Origin: Flammeovirgaceae bacterium
Lineage (GTDB): Bacteria > Bacteroidota > Bacteroidia > Cytophagales > Cyclobacteriaceae
Assembly: GCA_027487845.1 (NCBI GenBank)
Contig: JAIYCV010000042.1
Coordinates: 248,001 to 312,000 of the forward strand
Reading direction: 5' to 3'
Length of the DNA: 64,000 nucleotides
Made by a program: the position numbers and the translations under genes
Notes under the pieces: generated by a model
What the model was told of the DNA's origin: nothing
Database searches by the model: none
The model's input: only the letters and a program-made list of their open reading frames with translations
Part shown: positions 17,335 to 26,508 of the stretch, piece by piece
How the letters are laid out: every line of letters begins with the position of its first letter
How positions within the stretch are numbered: the stretch's first letter is position 1

Positions 17335-19860
17335 ATGCACTACTTCATCGGTAATCTCGGTCACTTATTTGTTATTGCCACTTTTGTAACGTCAGCGATG
17401 ACTGTTTTCGCTTACTTTAAAGCGCATCTTGAAAGTAACCCAGAACAAAAAAAAGCTTGGCTTCTTAACGCCAGAGTTGCATTTTATACTCATGTAGCAA
17501 GCATATTCGGCATCGTCTTTTGCTTATTCACCATCATCAATAATCATTATTTCGAATACCATTATGCCTATTCGCACTCGTCACGGCATTTAGAAACTCA
17601 GTATGTGGTTTCTAGCTTTTGGAATGGCCAAGAGGGAAGCTTTTTGCTTTGGATGTTTTGGGAGGCCATTATTGGCATTGTTTTGATTCGAACGCAAAAA
17701 AAATGGGAAGCAACCACCATGGTTGTGTTTTGTAGCGTTCAAGTATTTTTAGCTTCCATGATTTTGGGAGTGGTTCTTCCAGTTATCAATTTGAAATTAG
17801 GTAGCTCTCCTTTTATTTTATTGCGCGAGGCCATGGATGCGCCCATTTTTAAGTCGCAGCCAGAGTTTATCCCGAAAGACGGCACCGGCTTAAATCCGCT
17901 GCTCCAAAATTATTGGATGGTCATCCATCCGCCCACACTTTTCTTAGGATTTGCCCTAACGCTCGTCCCTTTTTCCTTTTGTATAGCCGGCCTTTGGGAA
18001 AAGAGATACTCAGAATGGATAAAACCAGCATTGCCTTGGAGTTTATTGGCCGGAGCTATTTTGGGGTTGGGCATTTTGATGGGCGGTTATTGGGCATATG
18101 AGACACTAAACTTTGGCGGATATTGGAATTGGGATCCTGTCGAAAATGCTGTTTATGTGCCGTGGCTCATTCTAATAGCCTCCATTCACACCATGATCAC
18201 TTATAAGAACAGTGAAACGGCTTTAAAAACTTCCATTATTTTAGTGATCAGTGTCTTTGTGCTGATTTTGTATTCTACTTTTCTTACGAGAAGTGGCATA
18301 TTAGGTGATGCCTCTGTTCATTCCTTTACAGATCTTGGCCTTTCTGGTCAATTGTTAGTATATCTTTTATTTTTTACACTATTGGCCATTGGCTTAGTCT
18401 CCGTTCGTTGGAAACACATCGCCACTTCCGAAAAAGAAGTCTCTATTTACTCTCGCGAATTTTGGATCTTTTTAGGAGCTACAACACTTTGTTTAATGGG
18501 CTTTCAGGTAATAATACCCACATCTATCCCCGTCTATAATAAAATAGTTGAGCTATTAGGATCAACATCCAACGTTGCCCCACCCGCAAATCAAATTCAA
18601 TTTTATTCAAAATTTCAACTTTGGTTTGGCGTGGCGGTTGCTTTGATTTCTGGAACAGGTCAATTCTTTTGGTGGAAAAAGATAGATGGTAAAGGGCTGA
18701 AAAAACAGTTGATGGGGCCAATTCTTCTGTCGTTAATTCTTTTTGCATTGATCATTGCGATCGCAAAAATTTATGAACCTGCCTACTTGGTTTTAGCCTT
18801 GGCGAGTATCTATTTAATAGTATCGAACGGAAACATTTTGTTTACGCTATTAAAATTAAACCCAAAATTATCTGGTGGTGCTTTAGCGCATATTGGCATT
18901 GGCCTTATGCTGATAGGCGTTTTGTTTTCTGCTGGATATTCTAAAGTTGTCTCGTTAAACAATACAGGATTGCTTTACTCAAAAGAAGCAGGAACGGAAT
19001 TCAATCGAGATAACCTTCTTCTGTTTATTAATGAAACCAGAACAATGGCTGGTTACGACATCGAGTTTCTGGGAGAGCGTTTGCAACCCAAAACGAAATC
19101 GGGCTTTATGAAAAAAAGCGATCTAGAATTAACGAACGACCCATTTAAAGTGGTGGCAAAAAAAGATGTGTTGTTCCAACAGAAAAAGTTATTTAGCGCA
19201 AAAGATACGATTGAAATCAATCCAGAAAACACCTTCTACGAGATCGAATTGAGGAAAAACGGTAAAGTGGAAGCATCGCTATTCCCACGCATCCAAGTAA
19301 ATGAGGAAATGGGAGGTAGAGTGGCCTCACCCGACATTAAAAGAAATTTGTTGAGCGATTTATATACGCACGTTGCCGCACCCATGGATCCGGAAGCGGA
19401 GGTAGACTGGGGCAAAACAGAAGAGATAAGAGTAGGGTATGGAAAGGATTTTTTTGTGAATGATTATGTGGCTCAATTGGAAGAGGTTAAAAGATTGGAA
19501 AAACTAGACGGCATCGATTTGGAAAAAGAAGATGTCGCAGTGCAAGCAAGAATTAAAATTCAAGGAGAACGTGATAATTACTATGCTGAGCCCATTTTTA
19601 TAATAAAAGATAGAAGCCAAGTAGGAAGGATTCCATCGGAAGTAAATGATTTAGGAATAAAAATCACACTTCTAAACATTCATCCCGAAACGAATGAATT
19701 TAGTTTCGCTGTTAACCAACGGCAAAAAGACTGGGTAATTATTAAAACGCTAGAAAAGCCCCTAATCAACGTTTTATGGCTAGGCACTGGAATTTTAATG
19801 ATTGGCTTTTGTTTGGCAATGGTTAGAAGATTTAGGGAGTTTAATAATGCTTCTGACTGA
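17335..19860 (+). CDS. ccmF: Cytochrome c heme lyase CcmF
   Basis: Large membrane protein that transfers heme from CcmE to apocytochrome c. Roughly 13 or more hydrophobic helices are visible. The WWD signature reads GGYWNWDPVENAVYVPW near residue 260, and the N-terminal part has SFWNGQEGSFLLW near residue 92. A long C-terminal soluble region precedes the last helix (about 814-832). At 841 aa it is longer than the enterobacterial protein because of that region. It ends the ccm run. CcmG and CcmH are not seen here. Confidence 0.95.
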   Translation: MHYFIGNLGHLFVIATFVTSAMTVFAYFKAHLESNPEQKKAWLLNARVAFYTHVASIFGIVFCLFTIINNHYFEYHYAYSHSSRHLETQYVVSSFWNGQEGSFLLWMFWEAIIGIVLIRTQKKWEATTMVVFCSVQVFLASMILGVVLPVINLKLGSSPFILLREAMDAPIFKSQPEFIPKDGTGLNPLLQNYWMVIHPPTLFLGFALTLVPFSFCIAGLWEKRYSEWIKPALPWSLLAGAILGLGILMGGYWAYETLNFGGYWNWDPVENAVYVPWLILIASIHTMITYKNSETALKTSIILVISVFVLILYSTFLTRSGILGDASVHSFTDLGLSGQLLVYLLFFTLLAIGLVSVRWKHIATSEKEVSIYSREFWIFLGATTLCLMGFQVIIPTSIPVYNKIVELLGSTSNVAPPANQIQFYSKFQLWFGVAVALISGTGQFFWWKKIDGKGLKKQLMGPILLSLILFALIIAIAKIYEPAYLVLALASIYLIVSNGNILFTLLKLNPKLSGGALAHIGIGLMLIGVLFSAGYSKVVSLNNTGLLYSKEAGTEFNRDNLLLFINETRTMAGYDIEFLGERLQPKTKSGFMKKSDLELTNDPFKVVAKKDVLFQQKKLFSAKDTIEINPENTFYEIELRKNGKVEASLFPRIQVNEEMGGRVASPDIKRNLLSDLYTHVAAPMDPEAEVDWGKTEEIRVGYGKDFFVNDYVAQLEEVKRLEKLDGIDLEKEDVAVQARIKIQGERDNYYAEPIFIIKDRSQVGRIPSEVNDLGIKITLLNIHPETNEFSFAVNQRQKDWVIIKTLEKPLINVLWLGTGILMIGFCLAMVRRFREFNNASD

Positions 19861-20092
19861 TGATTCGGCAGTGGATTTGATCAATCAGAAAAACGCTGCT
19901 TGGAACTCCCTATCCCTTGAATGGGTACAAGTTTTACTCTGCCGCTGAGTGTTTTGAAACTATAAATCTAATTGATAGACACATTTATCTGCTGTTTCGA
20001 AATAGCTTGAAGACCCATTAGAGCACCGAATCAATATTCGGACGAACAGATCGTGATTACCTAAATTAGTGAAAAGAGGACAGAAAAGGCAT

Positions 20093-20124
20093 CAAAAGAA
20101 AAGCCCACCGATGGTGAGCTTTTC
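20093..20124 (-). terminator. Intrinsic terminator after the kelch/DUF4270 genes
   Basis: Twelve-position stem with one C.A mismatch (GAAAAGCCCACC against GGTGAGCTTTTC, 20098-20124) and a three-base loop. On the minus strand it ends in TTTTC followed by TTTTG. It lies between the convergent ccmF and kelch genes and may serve both. Confidence 0.65.
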
Positions 20125-20148
20125 AGAAAAATTTGAGATCAAATTAAA

Positions 20149-21177
20149 TCAATTTGTGTTAGATTCATCTAACGGTCTCCATTCCCAAATATCATCGTAG
20201 TATTGCGATCCTGCTTCTCCCAAGCCAACGTATGCCTTTCCTCCCGTTACAAACCAAATTGCATTTTGCCTAACCGACCCTTCAAAATTACTTCTTTGAG
20301 TCCATTTGTAAGTTGTTGGATCTAGTTCATAAATAGAAAGCGTAAGCGAAGGGGCCGCTCCCAAGGCCATATATCCATAATTGTTAAATCCAAAAAATAC
20401 CGCATTGCTCCTTCTCACAGCTGTTTTGAAGTCTGAATAATCTTCATCATTTGTAGCGGGAGTGCGACTGGTCCAAGTTGTGGTAGTAGGATCAAATTCC
20501 CAAATATCTGAAATATACAACCCGTTGTTTTTACCCCCCGCGAGCATCATCTTACCGTTCAAAACAAATGCAGAAGCCCCCTCTCTCTTATCTCCTGCAT
20601 AGCTCACAATTTCTGTCCAAGTATCTGTTCCAGGCGTATACTTCCAGAAATCACCGAACCAGCTAGTTCCATCATATCCGGTGCCCAAGTAACCATTTTC
20701 GCCAATTCCTACCGACACCACATTGTACCTTCTGCCACCCGGAAAATCTTTCAACTGCGTCCATTTGTTGGCAGCCGGATCATATTTCCAAAATGTATTT
20801 AGTTGCTGTGCAACGCCACTATTATTTCTATTGTAGCCCAGCCCCACATATCCATTTCCACCAACACTAAATGCGGTTGCCCGCTCGCGTAAATTATCGT
20901 TGTTAGTTCCAGTGGGGAAACTTGCCAACGCTTTCCAAATTCCTCCATCTAACACATAAAAATCGGAAAGATAACCGGTGCTATTGTACCCCAAGCCAGC
21001 GTAAACTTTTTCGCCAATGGTGAAAGTAACTAGCCCTGTTCTCGGCACACCTTTAAACGGTATTGATTTAACCCAATCGCCTTGGGTAGTAGTGGTGGTG
21101 TTATTGGATCCACATGACTGCAGTGTTATAAAACCTACAATTAGACCCAAGAGAAGAAACAATTTAATTGATTTCAT
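20149..21177 (-). CDS. Kelch-repeat beta-propeller lipoprotein
   Basis: Secreted lipoprotein. A signal peptide ends in LQSC (lipobox, Cys22). About six kelch-like repeats follow, each with a short hydrophobic-glycine strand such as KVYAGLGYN, NGYVGLGYN, NGYLGTGYD and KAYVGLGEAG, and conserved Trp in W(K/T)xL. The likely form is a single propeller on the cell surface or in the periplasm. Length 342 aa. It follows the DUF4270 gene by 26 bases, so the two are probably cotranscribed and may work together. Ligand unknown. Confidence 0.85.
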   Translation of the reverse strand: MKSIKLFLLLGLIVGFITLQSCGSNNTTTTTQGDWVKSIPFKGVPRTGLVTFTIGEKVYAGLGYNSTGYLSDFYVLDGGIWKALASFPTGTNNDNLRERATAFSVGGNGYVGLGYNRNNSGVAQQLNTFWKYDPAANKWTQLKDFPGGRRYNVVSVGIGENGYLGTGYDGTSWFGDFWKYTPGTDTWTEIVSYAGDKREGASAFVLNGKMMLAGGKNNGLYISDIWEFDPTTTTWTSRTPATNDEDYSDFKTAVRRSNAVFFGFNNYGYMALGAAPSLTLSIYELDPTTYKWTQRSNFEGSVRQNAIWFVTGGKAYVGLGEAGSQYYDDIWEWRPLDESNTN

Positions 21178-21203
21178 TTTTTAGTAAAATTCAGAGTGTA
21201 TTA

Positions 21204-22520
21204 TTATTTATTCTGTGGAAGTGTTACGAAGTAAAGGCTTAATTTCATTTTGTACTGGCTTCTGGCATCGCCAACCGCTAGCCTTGCAATTGTATTTCTA
21301 AAATTAGTATCATTAATTATAAAAAGTAAGCCATTATCGTTGTCAATGTCGGTTAACATTTGCTGATTAACAAAACTTGTAATATCCACACTATATCGTC
21401 TACTCCTCTCAAGGTTTTCGTTGTCATCAACTAATACGGCAGTGTATGTATTGTTTGTCAAAATAGAATTTTGCTTGTCCACTATGTATCCAGTCAGGGC
21501 TAATGGAATAGGCGTAGTTTTGGTTTTGTAGCCTTGAATAGGGATCATCTCCAAAACGGCACTGGAAGCTGAGAATCCTGCATCGGTAAGTAAAAGATTC
21601 CTTAAATGCGGAATTTGAACTCGTATCCCCAGCCCAGTACCCGACTGCAGGAAAGCCGTGTTGGAAGTTTTTTTTGAATTAACCGGATTCTTAAGTGTAG
21701 TCAACTCATTCAACACCGTAGCACTTCTATCGGCCACGATACTATTATATGTAATCACTGAAGATGTTGAGAAAGATTGATATCTTCGTTTGCTTGGCAA
21801 CACCGATTTATCGTAATAATAAAGTCTCATTTCAATGGAAGGATTTATCCCTAAAAAACATGCATTTTGGTTTTTATCAGGAAGAATTGCCAACCCTTTC
21901 AAATAGTTTAGAAACTGATCTGAATTTGTAACTTTTTCATCTCCCTTTTGCATTAGATCGAATAGTTCATTTCCTAAAACGTCAGAAAGAGGTATTTCAA
22001 TACTATCCTTGGTATGCAAAGGCCGAGCTTCGAAAGAAAGGCTTCCCAACGGATTTGTATCAATTTTAAAGCTACTGGTGTTATATCTTCCGCCACTATA
22101 AAGCTTAATTTCGTCTGTTACCCGATGAACATTCACTGAATGCAAAGCAGAAGTATCGTAATAATAGTAGCCGCTGGTTCGTATTGTCAGCCTTAACGCT
22201 TCATAGGAAGTAAAATTTTTATCGAGTTGGGAAATTGACCTTGAACTCAATTGAAAAACTGGCGTGGCTGTTACGGTTCCTAATTTTTCATCTGTATGTC
22301 GACCTAAAAGGAGCTTATCAGGAGCATTGGTTCTCAAACTGTCAAATAACACTGTTGACACATCCAACGTAAGCGTATCAGTAACACCAATGTCAAAAGC
22401 ACTGCTCTGAACAAAGTCAGCTCCCAAATTTGAAGTTTGGTCATTACAACTAAAGCAAATGCTTACAAGCATTAGCTTCGCTACTGTGACCAAATCAGAT
22501 ACTTTTAACTTTATATCCAT
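21204..22520 (-). CDS. DUF4270 family lipoprotein
   Basis: Lipoprotein of a Bacteroidota-specific family. The N-terminus has a hydrophobic segment ending ICFSCNDQTSNLGADF, so Cys25 is the lipobox cysteine and the following LGADF is typical of the family. The rest is beta-rich and serine/threonine-rich, and suggests an extracellular or periplasmic domain. Length 438 aa. A strong promoter lies at 22535-22567. It precedes the kelch lipoprotein. Molecular function is unknown. Confidence 0.85.
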   Translation of the reverse strand: MDIKLKVSDLVTVAKLMLVSICFSCNDQTSNLGADFVQSSAFDIGVTDTLTLDVSTVLFDSLRTNAPDKLLLGRHTDEKLGTVTATPVFQLSSRSISQLDKNFTSYEALRLTIRTSGYYYYDTSALHSVNVHRVTDEIKLYSGGRYNTSSFKIDTNPLGSLSFEARPLHTKDSIEIPLSDVLGNELFDLMQKGDEKVTNSDQFLNYLKGLAILPDKNQNACFLGINPSIEMRLYYYDKSVLPSKRRYQSFSTSSVITYNSIVADRSATVLNELTTLKNPVNSKKTSNTAFLQSGTGLGIRVQIPHLRNLLLTDAGFSASSAVLEMIPIQGYKTKTTPIPLALTGYIVDKQNSILTNNTYTAVLVDDNENLERSRRYSVDITSFVNQQMLTDIDNDNGLLFIINDTNFRNTIARLAVGDARSQYKMKLSLYFVTLPQNK

Positions 22521-22534
22521 TTTTAAAATGACCG

Positions 22535-22567
22535 CAAAAATAGCATTATCTTGTTAAGACTCCCAAA
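22535..22567 (-). promoter_or_regulatory. Promoter of the DUF4270-kelch operon
   Basis: Minus-strand TTTG (22564-22567), 21-base spacer, then TATTTTTG (22535-22542), a full match to TTTG-N19-21-TAnnTTTG. Transcription would start about 8 bases before the ATG at 22520, giving a very short leader. Confidence 0.6.
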
Positions 22568-22733
22568 ACAATGTTTTTTGATACTTTGGTAGAAGATGAT
22601 TGAAACCGTTGTTTTGTTTCATTATTCTGAAAAAAATTAAATCCAAAAATATAATGCATCACAAGTAGGTGTTAGTAAAACAATAAGCAGGTAACATTCA
22701 TCCTAGGCCATTAAATGACAGCGAGAACATTTA

Positions 22734-22766
22734 TTTAATGACTTTCACTTCACTTAATTATCTTTG
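22734..22766 (+). promoter_or_regulatory. Promoter of the outer-membrane barrel gene
   Basis: TTTA at 22734-22737, 21-base spacer, TATCTTTG at 22759-22766. The -7 box is perfect. The inferred start lies roughly 9 bases before ATG 22782, which also argues against the TTG start at 22764 used in the ORF track. Confidence 0.5.
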
Positions 22767-22781
22767 CCGCTTAATACAACT

Positions 22782-24023
22782 ATGAAATTGCTAAAAATAG
22801 GTGGTTCTATACTTCTTTTGGTTACGCTTATTACCACTCAACCCAAGGCGCAAGATGTTTCGGGTTCTGTTTATTCAGTTTATGGCATCGGTGACCTGAA
22901 ATGGAAAGGATCGGCCTTAAATAGGGTGATGGGTGGAACTGGTATTGCCGTTAGAGATATTTATAACTTAAACACGGCCAATCCTGCCGCCTATTCCGCA
23001 ATCGCCTCTCCTGTTTCTAAACTTTTCGAATTTGGTGGATACTCTGAAAACAACACGTTTAGAAACTCATCGTCTTCTACCAATTATCAAGCAGGTACGA
23101 TTTCTAGCTTAAATTACTGGTTTAAATTTTCTCCAAAGTTTGCAGGTGTTGCGGGCATTGCTCCACTAAGCAGCTCTTCTTATAACGTAACGAGCAACCA
23201 AGCCATTTCAGCCGGAGCTAGCTTAATACCCGTAAACTATGAAGGCAGCGGAGGGTTCAACCAGTTTTATTTGGGTAGTTCCTTTCAAATCATAAAAAAC
23301 TTAAGCATCGGGGTAAATGCCTCTTTAATCTTAGGATCTATCAACAAAAAGGCAATTACTGGTGCCAATTCTTTTAGCGGGGCACTTGAATCTAACACAA
23401 AACTTTTCGCACAAGGAGCAAATTTCGATGCTGGCATTCAGTATTTTTTTAATATTAAACAAAGTCAATTTACATTTGGAGCTACTTATAAAACGTCAAC
23501 TAAGCTAAATGGATATAACCAAACGGTTTTAACGACACTTTCTTCCGGATCAACTAGAGAAACAGATAAACTTTCCGTCAACTACACTTTGCCAAAACAA
23601 TATGGAGTTGGCTTTTCATATATGCGTAAAAGAATCGTTCTCGCAGCCGACCTTTCTTTTCAAGAATGGACAAAAGCAAAACTTGAAAATGGGGCAATCA
23701 CAAAAGATGTTTTTCGATACTCATTTGGCGGAGAGTTTAAAGGTAATTTGGAGACAAGTAATTACTTAAAAGCCATTAGTTGGAGAGCGGGGTATCATTT
23801 ACAAGACTATTACATCATAGTTAGAAACACACAGTTGTCGAGTTCGGGATATACTATTGGAGCAGGTTTGCCTCTGAATGGAAACTTTGCCACTGTTAAT
23901 GTAAATTATTCGTTCACTAATTTTGGAACAACAAGCAATGGGCTTGTGCAGCAAGAATCGAATAAGCTTTCTATCGATGTTATCATTCGCGACATTTGGG
24001 GTATCAGGCGAAAGTTCGATTAA
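22782..24023 (+). CDS. Outer-membrane beta-barrel protein (OmpP1/FadL-like)
   Basis: A signal peptide (MKLLKIGGSILLLVTLITT) ends near PKAQD, followed by amphipathic strands with alternating aromatics and an aspartate/phenylalanine end (RRKFD), as in outer-membrane barrels. The segment ALNRVMGGTGIAVRDIYNLNTANPAAYS resembles the start of FadL/OmpP1-type proteins. Start moved to ATG 22782 because the promoter box overlaps the upstream TTG. Length 413 aa. Its stop overlaps the convergent ribD stop. Cargo unknown. Confidence 0.75.
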   Translation: MKLLKIGGSILLLVTLITTQPKAQDVSGSVYSVYGIGDLKWKGSALNRVMGGTGIAVRDIYNLNTANPAAYSAIASPVSKLFEFGGYSENNTFRNSSSSTNYQAGTISSLNYWFKFSPKFAGVAGIAPLSSSSYNVTSNQAISAGASLIPVNYEGSGGFNQFYLGSSFQIIKNLSIGVNASLILGSINKKAITGANSFSGALESNTKLFAQGANFDAGIQYFFNIKQSQFTFGATYKTSTKLNGYNQTVLTTLSSGSTRETDKLSVNYTLPKQYGVGFSYMRKRIVLAADLSFQEWTKAKLENGAITKDVFRYSFGGEFKGNLETSNYLKAISWRAGYHLQDYYIIVRNTQLSSSGYTIGAGLPLNGNFATVNVNYSFTNFGTTSNGLVQQESNKLSIDVIIRDIWGIRRKFD

Positions 24024-25051
24024 TGAGTTTGGTTAAGTAAAATCTCCAAAAAGTCGTTGTCTAGATAAAAGCCGTTGCTTTTTATTCCATTCAAAACTGG
24101 AGCACGGATGCCTTCATTAAATTTAATTGGTGAATAAAAGATACGAGCCTCGTTCCAAAGATTGGCTTCAATAAACAGCGTGTGAAGTGTAGAGCCACCT
24201 TCTATCATTAGCGACTGAACTCCTCGGTTTGCTAGGTCTCCCAACATTTCCAGCAAAAAGTTTGTCTTTGATAATTTTACGAAACTTAAATTTCTCTCAG
24301 CTTTATCAACTTCAAGATTGTAACAAATTGTTTGCTGACTTCCGTTAAAAATCCGTAGATCGCTTGATAATTTAAGATTTCTGTCGAGTACAATTCGAAT
24401 GGGATTTCTTCCCACCCATTCGCGTACATTTAGTTGCGGATCATCGTGTATTGCCGTGTCACTGCCTATTAAAATCGCATCTAACTCCGTCCTCCACTTA
24501 TGTACTAACTGCCTTGAACGTGCTCCGCTGATCCATTTTCTTTCTCGATTCAACGGAGCAATAAAGCCATCTGCTGTTTGTGCCCACTTTAGAATTACAT
24601 AAGGCCGCTTTGTTTTGATTGAGACGAAGAACTGGCTGTTTACTAACGCGGCTTCTTTGGAAAGTAGACCAACAGAAACCTGGACTCCCGCCTCCGTCAA
24701 TTTTCTTATACCTTGGCCTGCAACCAATGGATTCGGATCTTCAACAGCGATTATTACTCTTGGAATTTTAGACCTAATCAATAAATCGGCACAAGGAGGA
24801 GTTTTGCCGGTATGTGAACAAGGCTCTAATGTTACGTACACTGTGGATTCATGTAATACACTTTTATCAACAACTGACTCGATTGCATTTACCTCTGCAT
24901 GCGGCTCTCCAAAAACGTTGTGCCAGCCCTCGCCAACAATTTTATCTTGATGAACAATGACACAACCAACCCTCGGGTTAGGGCTGACAGCACCCGTTCC
25001 CAGCTTCGCCAATTCTAATGCGCGCAGCATAAAAAGTTCGCTTTGAGTCAT
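24020..25051 (-). CDS. ribD: Bifunctional riboflavin deaminase/reductase RibD
   Basis: Two early steps of riboflavin synthesis: deamination of the diaminopyrimidine, then side-chain reduction. The N-terminal deaminase domain has the zinc motif HAEVNAI (residues 51-57) and PCSHTGKTPPC near residue 76. The C-terminal reductase domain starts near residue 147 (RPYVILKWAQTADG) and includes LMIEGG near 290. Length 343 aa is typical. It is convergent with the barrel gene and divergent from prmC. No FMN riboswitch is visible in the 35-base leader. Confidence 0.95.
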   Translation of the reverse strand: MTQSELFMLRALELAKLGTGAVSPNPRVGCVIVHQDKIVGEGWHNVFGEPHAEVNAIESVVDKSVLHESTVYVTLEPCSHTGKTPPCADLLIRSKIPRVIIAVEDPNPLVAGQGIRKLTEAGVQVSVGLLSKEAALVNSQFFVSIKTKRPYVILKWAQTADGFIAPLNRERKWISGARSRQLVHKWRTELDAILIGSDTAIHDDPQLNVREWVGRNPIRIVLDRNLKLSSDLRIFNGSQQTICYNLEVDKAERNLSFVKLSKTNFLLEMLGDLANRGVQSLMIEGGSTLHTLFIEANLWNEARIFYSPIKFNEGIRAPVLNGIKSNGFYLDNDFLEILLNQTH

Positions 25052-25086
25052 AAAGAAGAATTATACTTGCAAAGATCATTTTAGCT

Positions 25087-25929
25087 ATGGCCAATTCCAA
25101 AGCCCTTTTCAATCAATTAAAAAGTAAAATCACTATTGATGAAACAGAGTCTGAAATTAATAGTATGCTTTTCTTGCTCTTTGATAAAATTCTTGGGATA
25201 AGACAAACTGATCTAATGCTTTCAAAAGAAATAAATTCTGATTTAGATTTCGATGTGCTTCTCAATAGAATTAACAGCCACGAGCCAATTCAATATATTA
25301 TTGGAGAAGCTAATTTTTTTGGAAGATGGTTCTACGTAAATGAACATGTTTTAATACCACGACCAGAGACTGAGCTATTAGTAGAGGAAGCCATTGTTCA
25401 ATTAAAAAGCAATCCGATGAATGGAAGTATTGTGGACATCGGAACGGGCAGTGGTTGCATTGCGATAACACTTGCAAAGGAACTCCCACACAAAAAAATT
25501 TTTGGAATTGACATAAGCACCGAAGCGCTAGAAGTTGCCACAAAAAACGCAAAGCTTCATCAAGCTGAAAGTCATTTAATACATCACGATATCCTAAAGT
25601 ACAACCTGCCATTCAGCAGTCTAGAATGTATAATAAGCAATCCACCTTATATCGCGCAAAGCGAAGAGAAATTAATGGGCAAGAATGTTACTTCTTTTGA
25701 ACCACACACTGCGTTATTTGTAAGCGATAACGACCCTCTGATTTTCTACAGACACATCCTGGCATCGGCCCATGTTTCCCTTGTAAAAGGAGGCCTCTTG
25801 TTGGTAGAAATAAATGAACGGTTTGGAAATGAAATTGCTGCTTTGTTTCAAGAACACGAATTCAGAGACGTTAGAATTAAAAAAGACTTGGATGGGAAAG
25901 ACCGGATTGTGTTGGGTCGATTAAACTAA
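25087..25929 (+). CDS. prmC: Peptide chain release factor N5-glutamine methyltransferase
   Basis: SAM-dependent enzyme that methylates the GGQ glutamine of release factors. It has an N-terminal helical domain, then the SAM motif VDIGTGSGCIAITLA (residues 116-130) and catalytic NPPY in ISNPPYIAQ near residue 183. The segment VLIPRPETELLVEEA precedes motif I as usual. Length 280 aa. Single gene, divergent from ribD. Confidence 0.95.
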   Translation: MANSKALFNQLKSKITIDETESEINSMLFLLFDKILGIRQTDLMLSKEINSDLDFDVLLNRINSHEPIQYIIGEANFFGRWFYVNEHVLIPRPETELLVEEAIVQLKSNPMNGSIVDIGTGSGCIAITLAKELPHKKIFGIDISTEALEVATKNAKLHQAESHLIHHDILKYNLPFSSLECIISNPPYIAQSEEKLMGKNVTSFEPHTALFVSDNDPLIFYRHILASAHVSLVKGGLLLVEINERFGNEIAALFQEHEFRDVRIKKDLDGKDRIVLGRLN

Positions 25930-25938
25930 TTATTCTTC

Positions 25939-26508
25939 CTAGATTGATTCGCCTACCCAAAAAAAACTGCTTAATTCGATTTTAATCTTCCCTGTTTCAA
26001 TTACCAGAAGCTGTTCGGTTAATCCTGCTGTTATTATTTTTACGTTAGGATAAATAGCAAGGCGCGTGCCTTTTGTCAGCCATTTTTCAAAGTTGCCGCT
26101 TCTGATTAAGCTCCACCTATACTGCTCGTGAAAAGCTACCAGATCAATATCCGCGGCAGCTGCTGAAAGCCAGTCAAGATCTGCCTCTTCTGAAACCAAG
26201 ATATTAATTGCTTTATATTTTTTGGATAGGGCAAAATCAAGTCCATCTTGTATCGGCCTTCCGCTCGCTTGAACTATGTGAATGGGCTCTTGATCCACCA
26301 GCTTGTCATACCATAAAACTGAATTCGACAGAATCGCTGCGTCTATCTTTATCCCCCAAGATAATACCTGTTCAATAGCTGCTTCACAAACTATTACCGT
26401 TGGCGACCATTCCAGAAGCTGCTCTATAATTTCGACTGATGTCGCTGCCGTATCTAAAATTAAAAGTGCTGGTTCTTGATTTTCCCTAATTATGTGATGA
26501 CTTGACAT
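25939..26508 (-). CDS. Thiamine-pyrophosphokinase-fold protein lacking catalytic residues
   Basis: The order of hydrophobic strands resembles the N-terminal domain of thiamine pyrophosphokinase (residues about 15-110), including the spot where TPKs carry DGA and then PDxxIGDxDS. Here these read CEAAIEQVL and IDAAILSNS, so the acidic residues are gone. Length 189 aa. Its ATG overlaps the upstream stop (TAATG), which couples it to the ATP-grasp-like gene. It may bind a ligand or be structural. Similarity was judged by eye, so function is open. Confidence 0.5.
   Translation of the reverse strand: MSSHHIIRENQEPALLILDTAATSVEIIEQLLEWSPTVIVCEAAIEQVLSWGIKIDAAILSNSVLWYDKLVDQEPIHIVQASGRPIQDGLDFALSKKYKAINILVSEEADLDWLSAAAADIDLVAFHEQYRWSLIRSGNFEKWLTKGTRLAIYPNVKIITAGLTEQLLVIETGKIKIELSSFFWVGESI

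Noticed and set aside
19846-19947. 33-codon ORF overlapping the end of ccmF (MLLTDDSAVDL...)
   Set aside because: It is short, without features, and starts within the ccmF frame; it is likely chance. The rest of the 288-base gap up to the kelch gene holds only the terminator.
25052-25086. Possible FMN riboswitch before ribD
   Set aside because: The divergent gap is only 35 bases and carries no conserved RFN elements.
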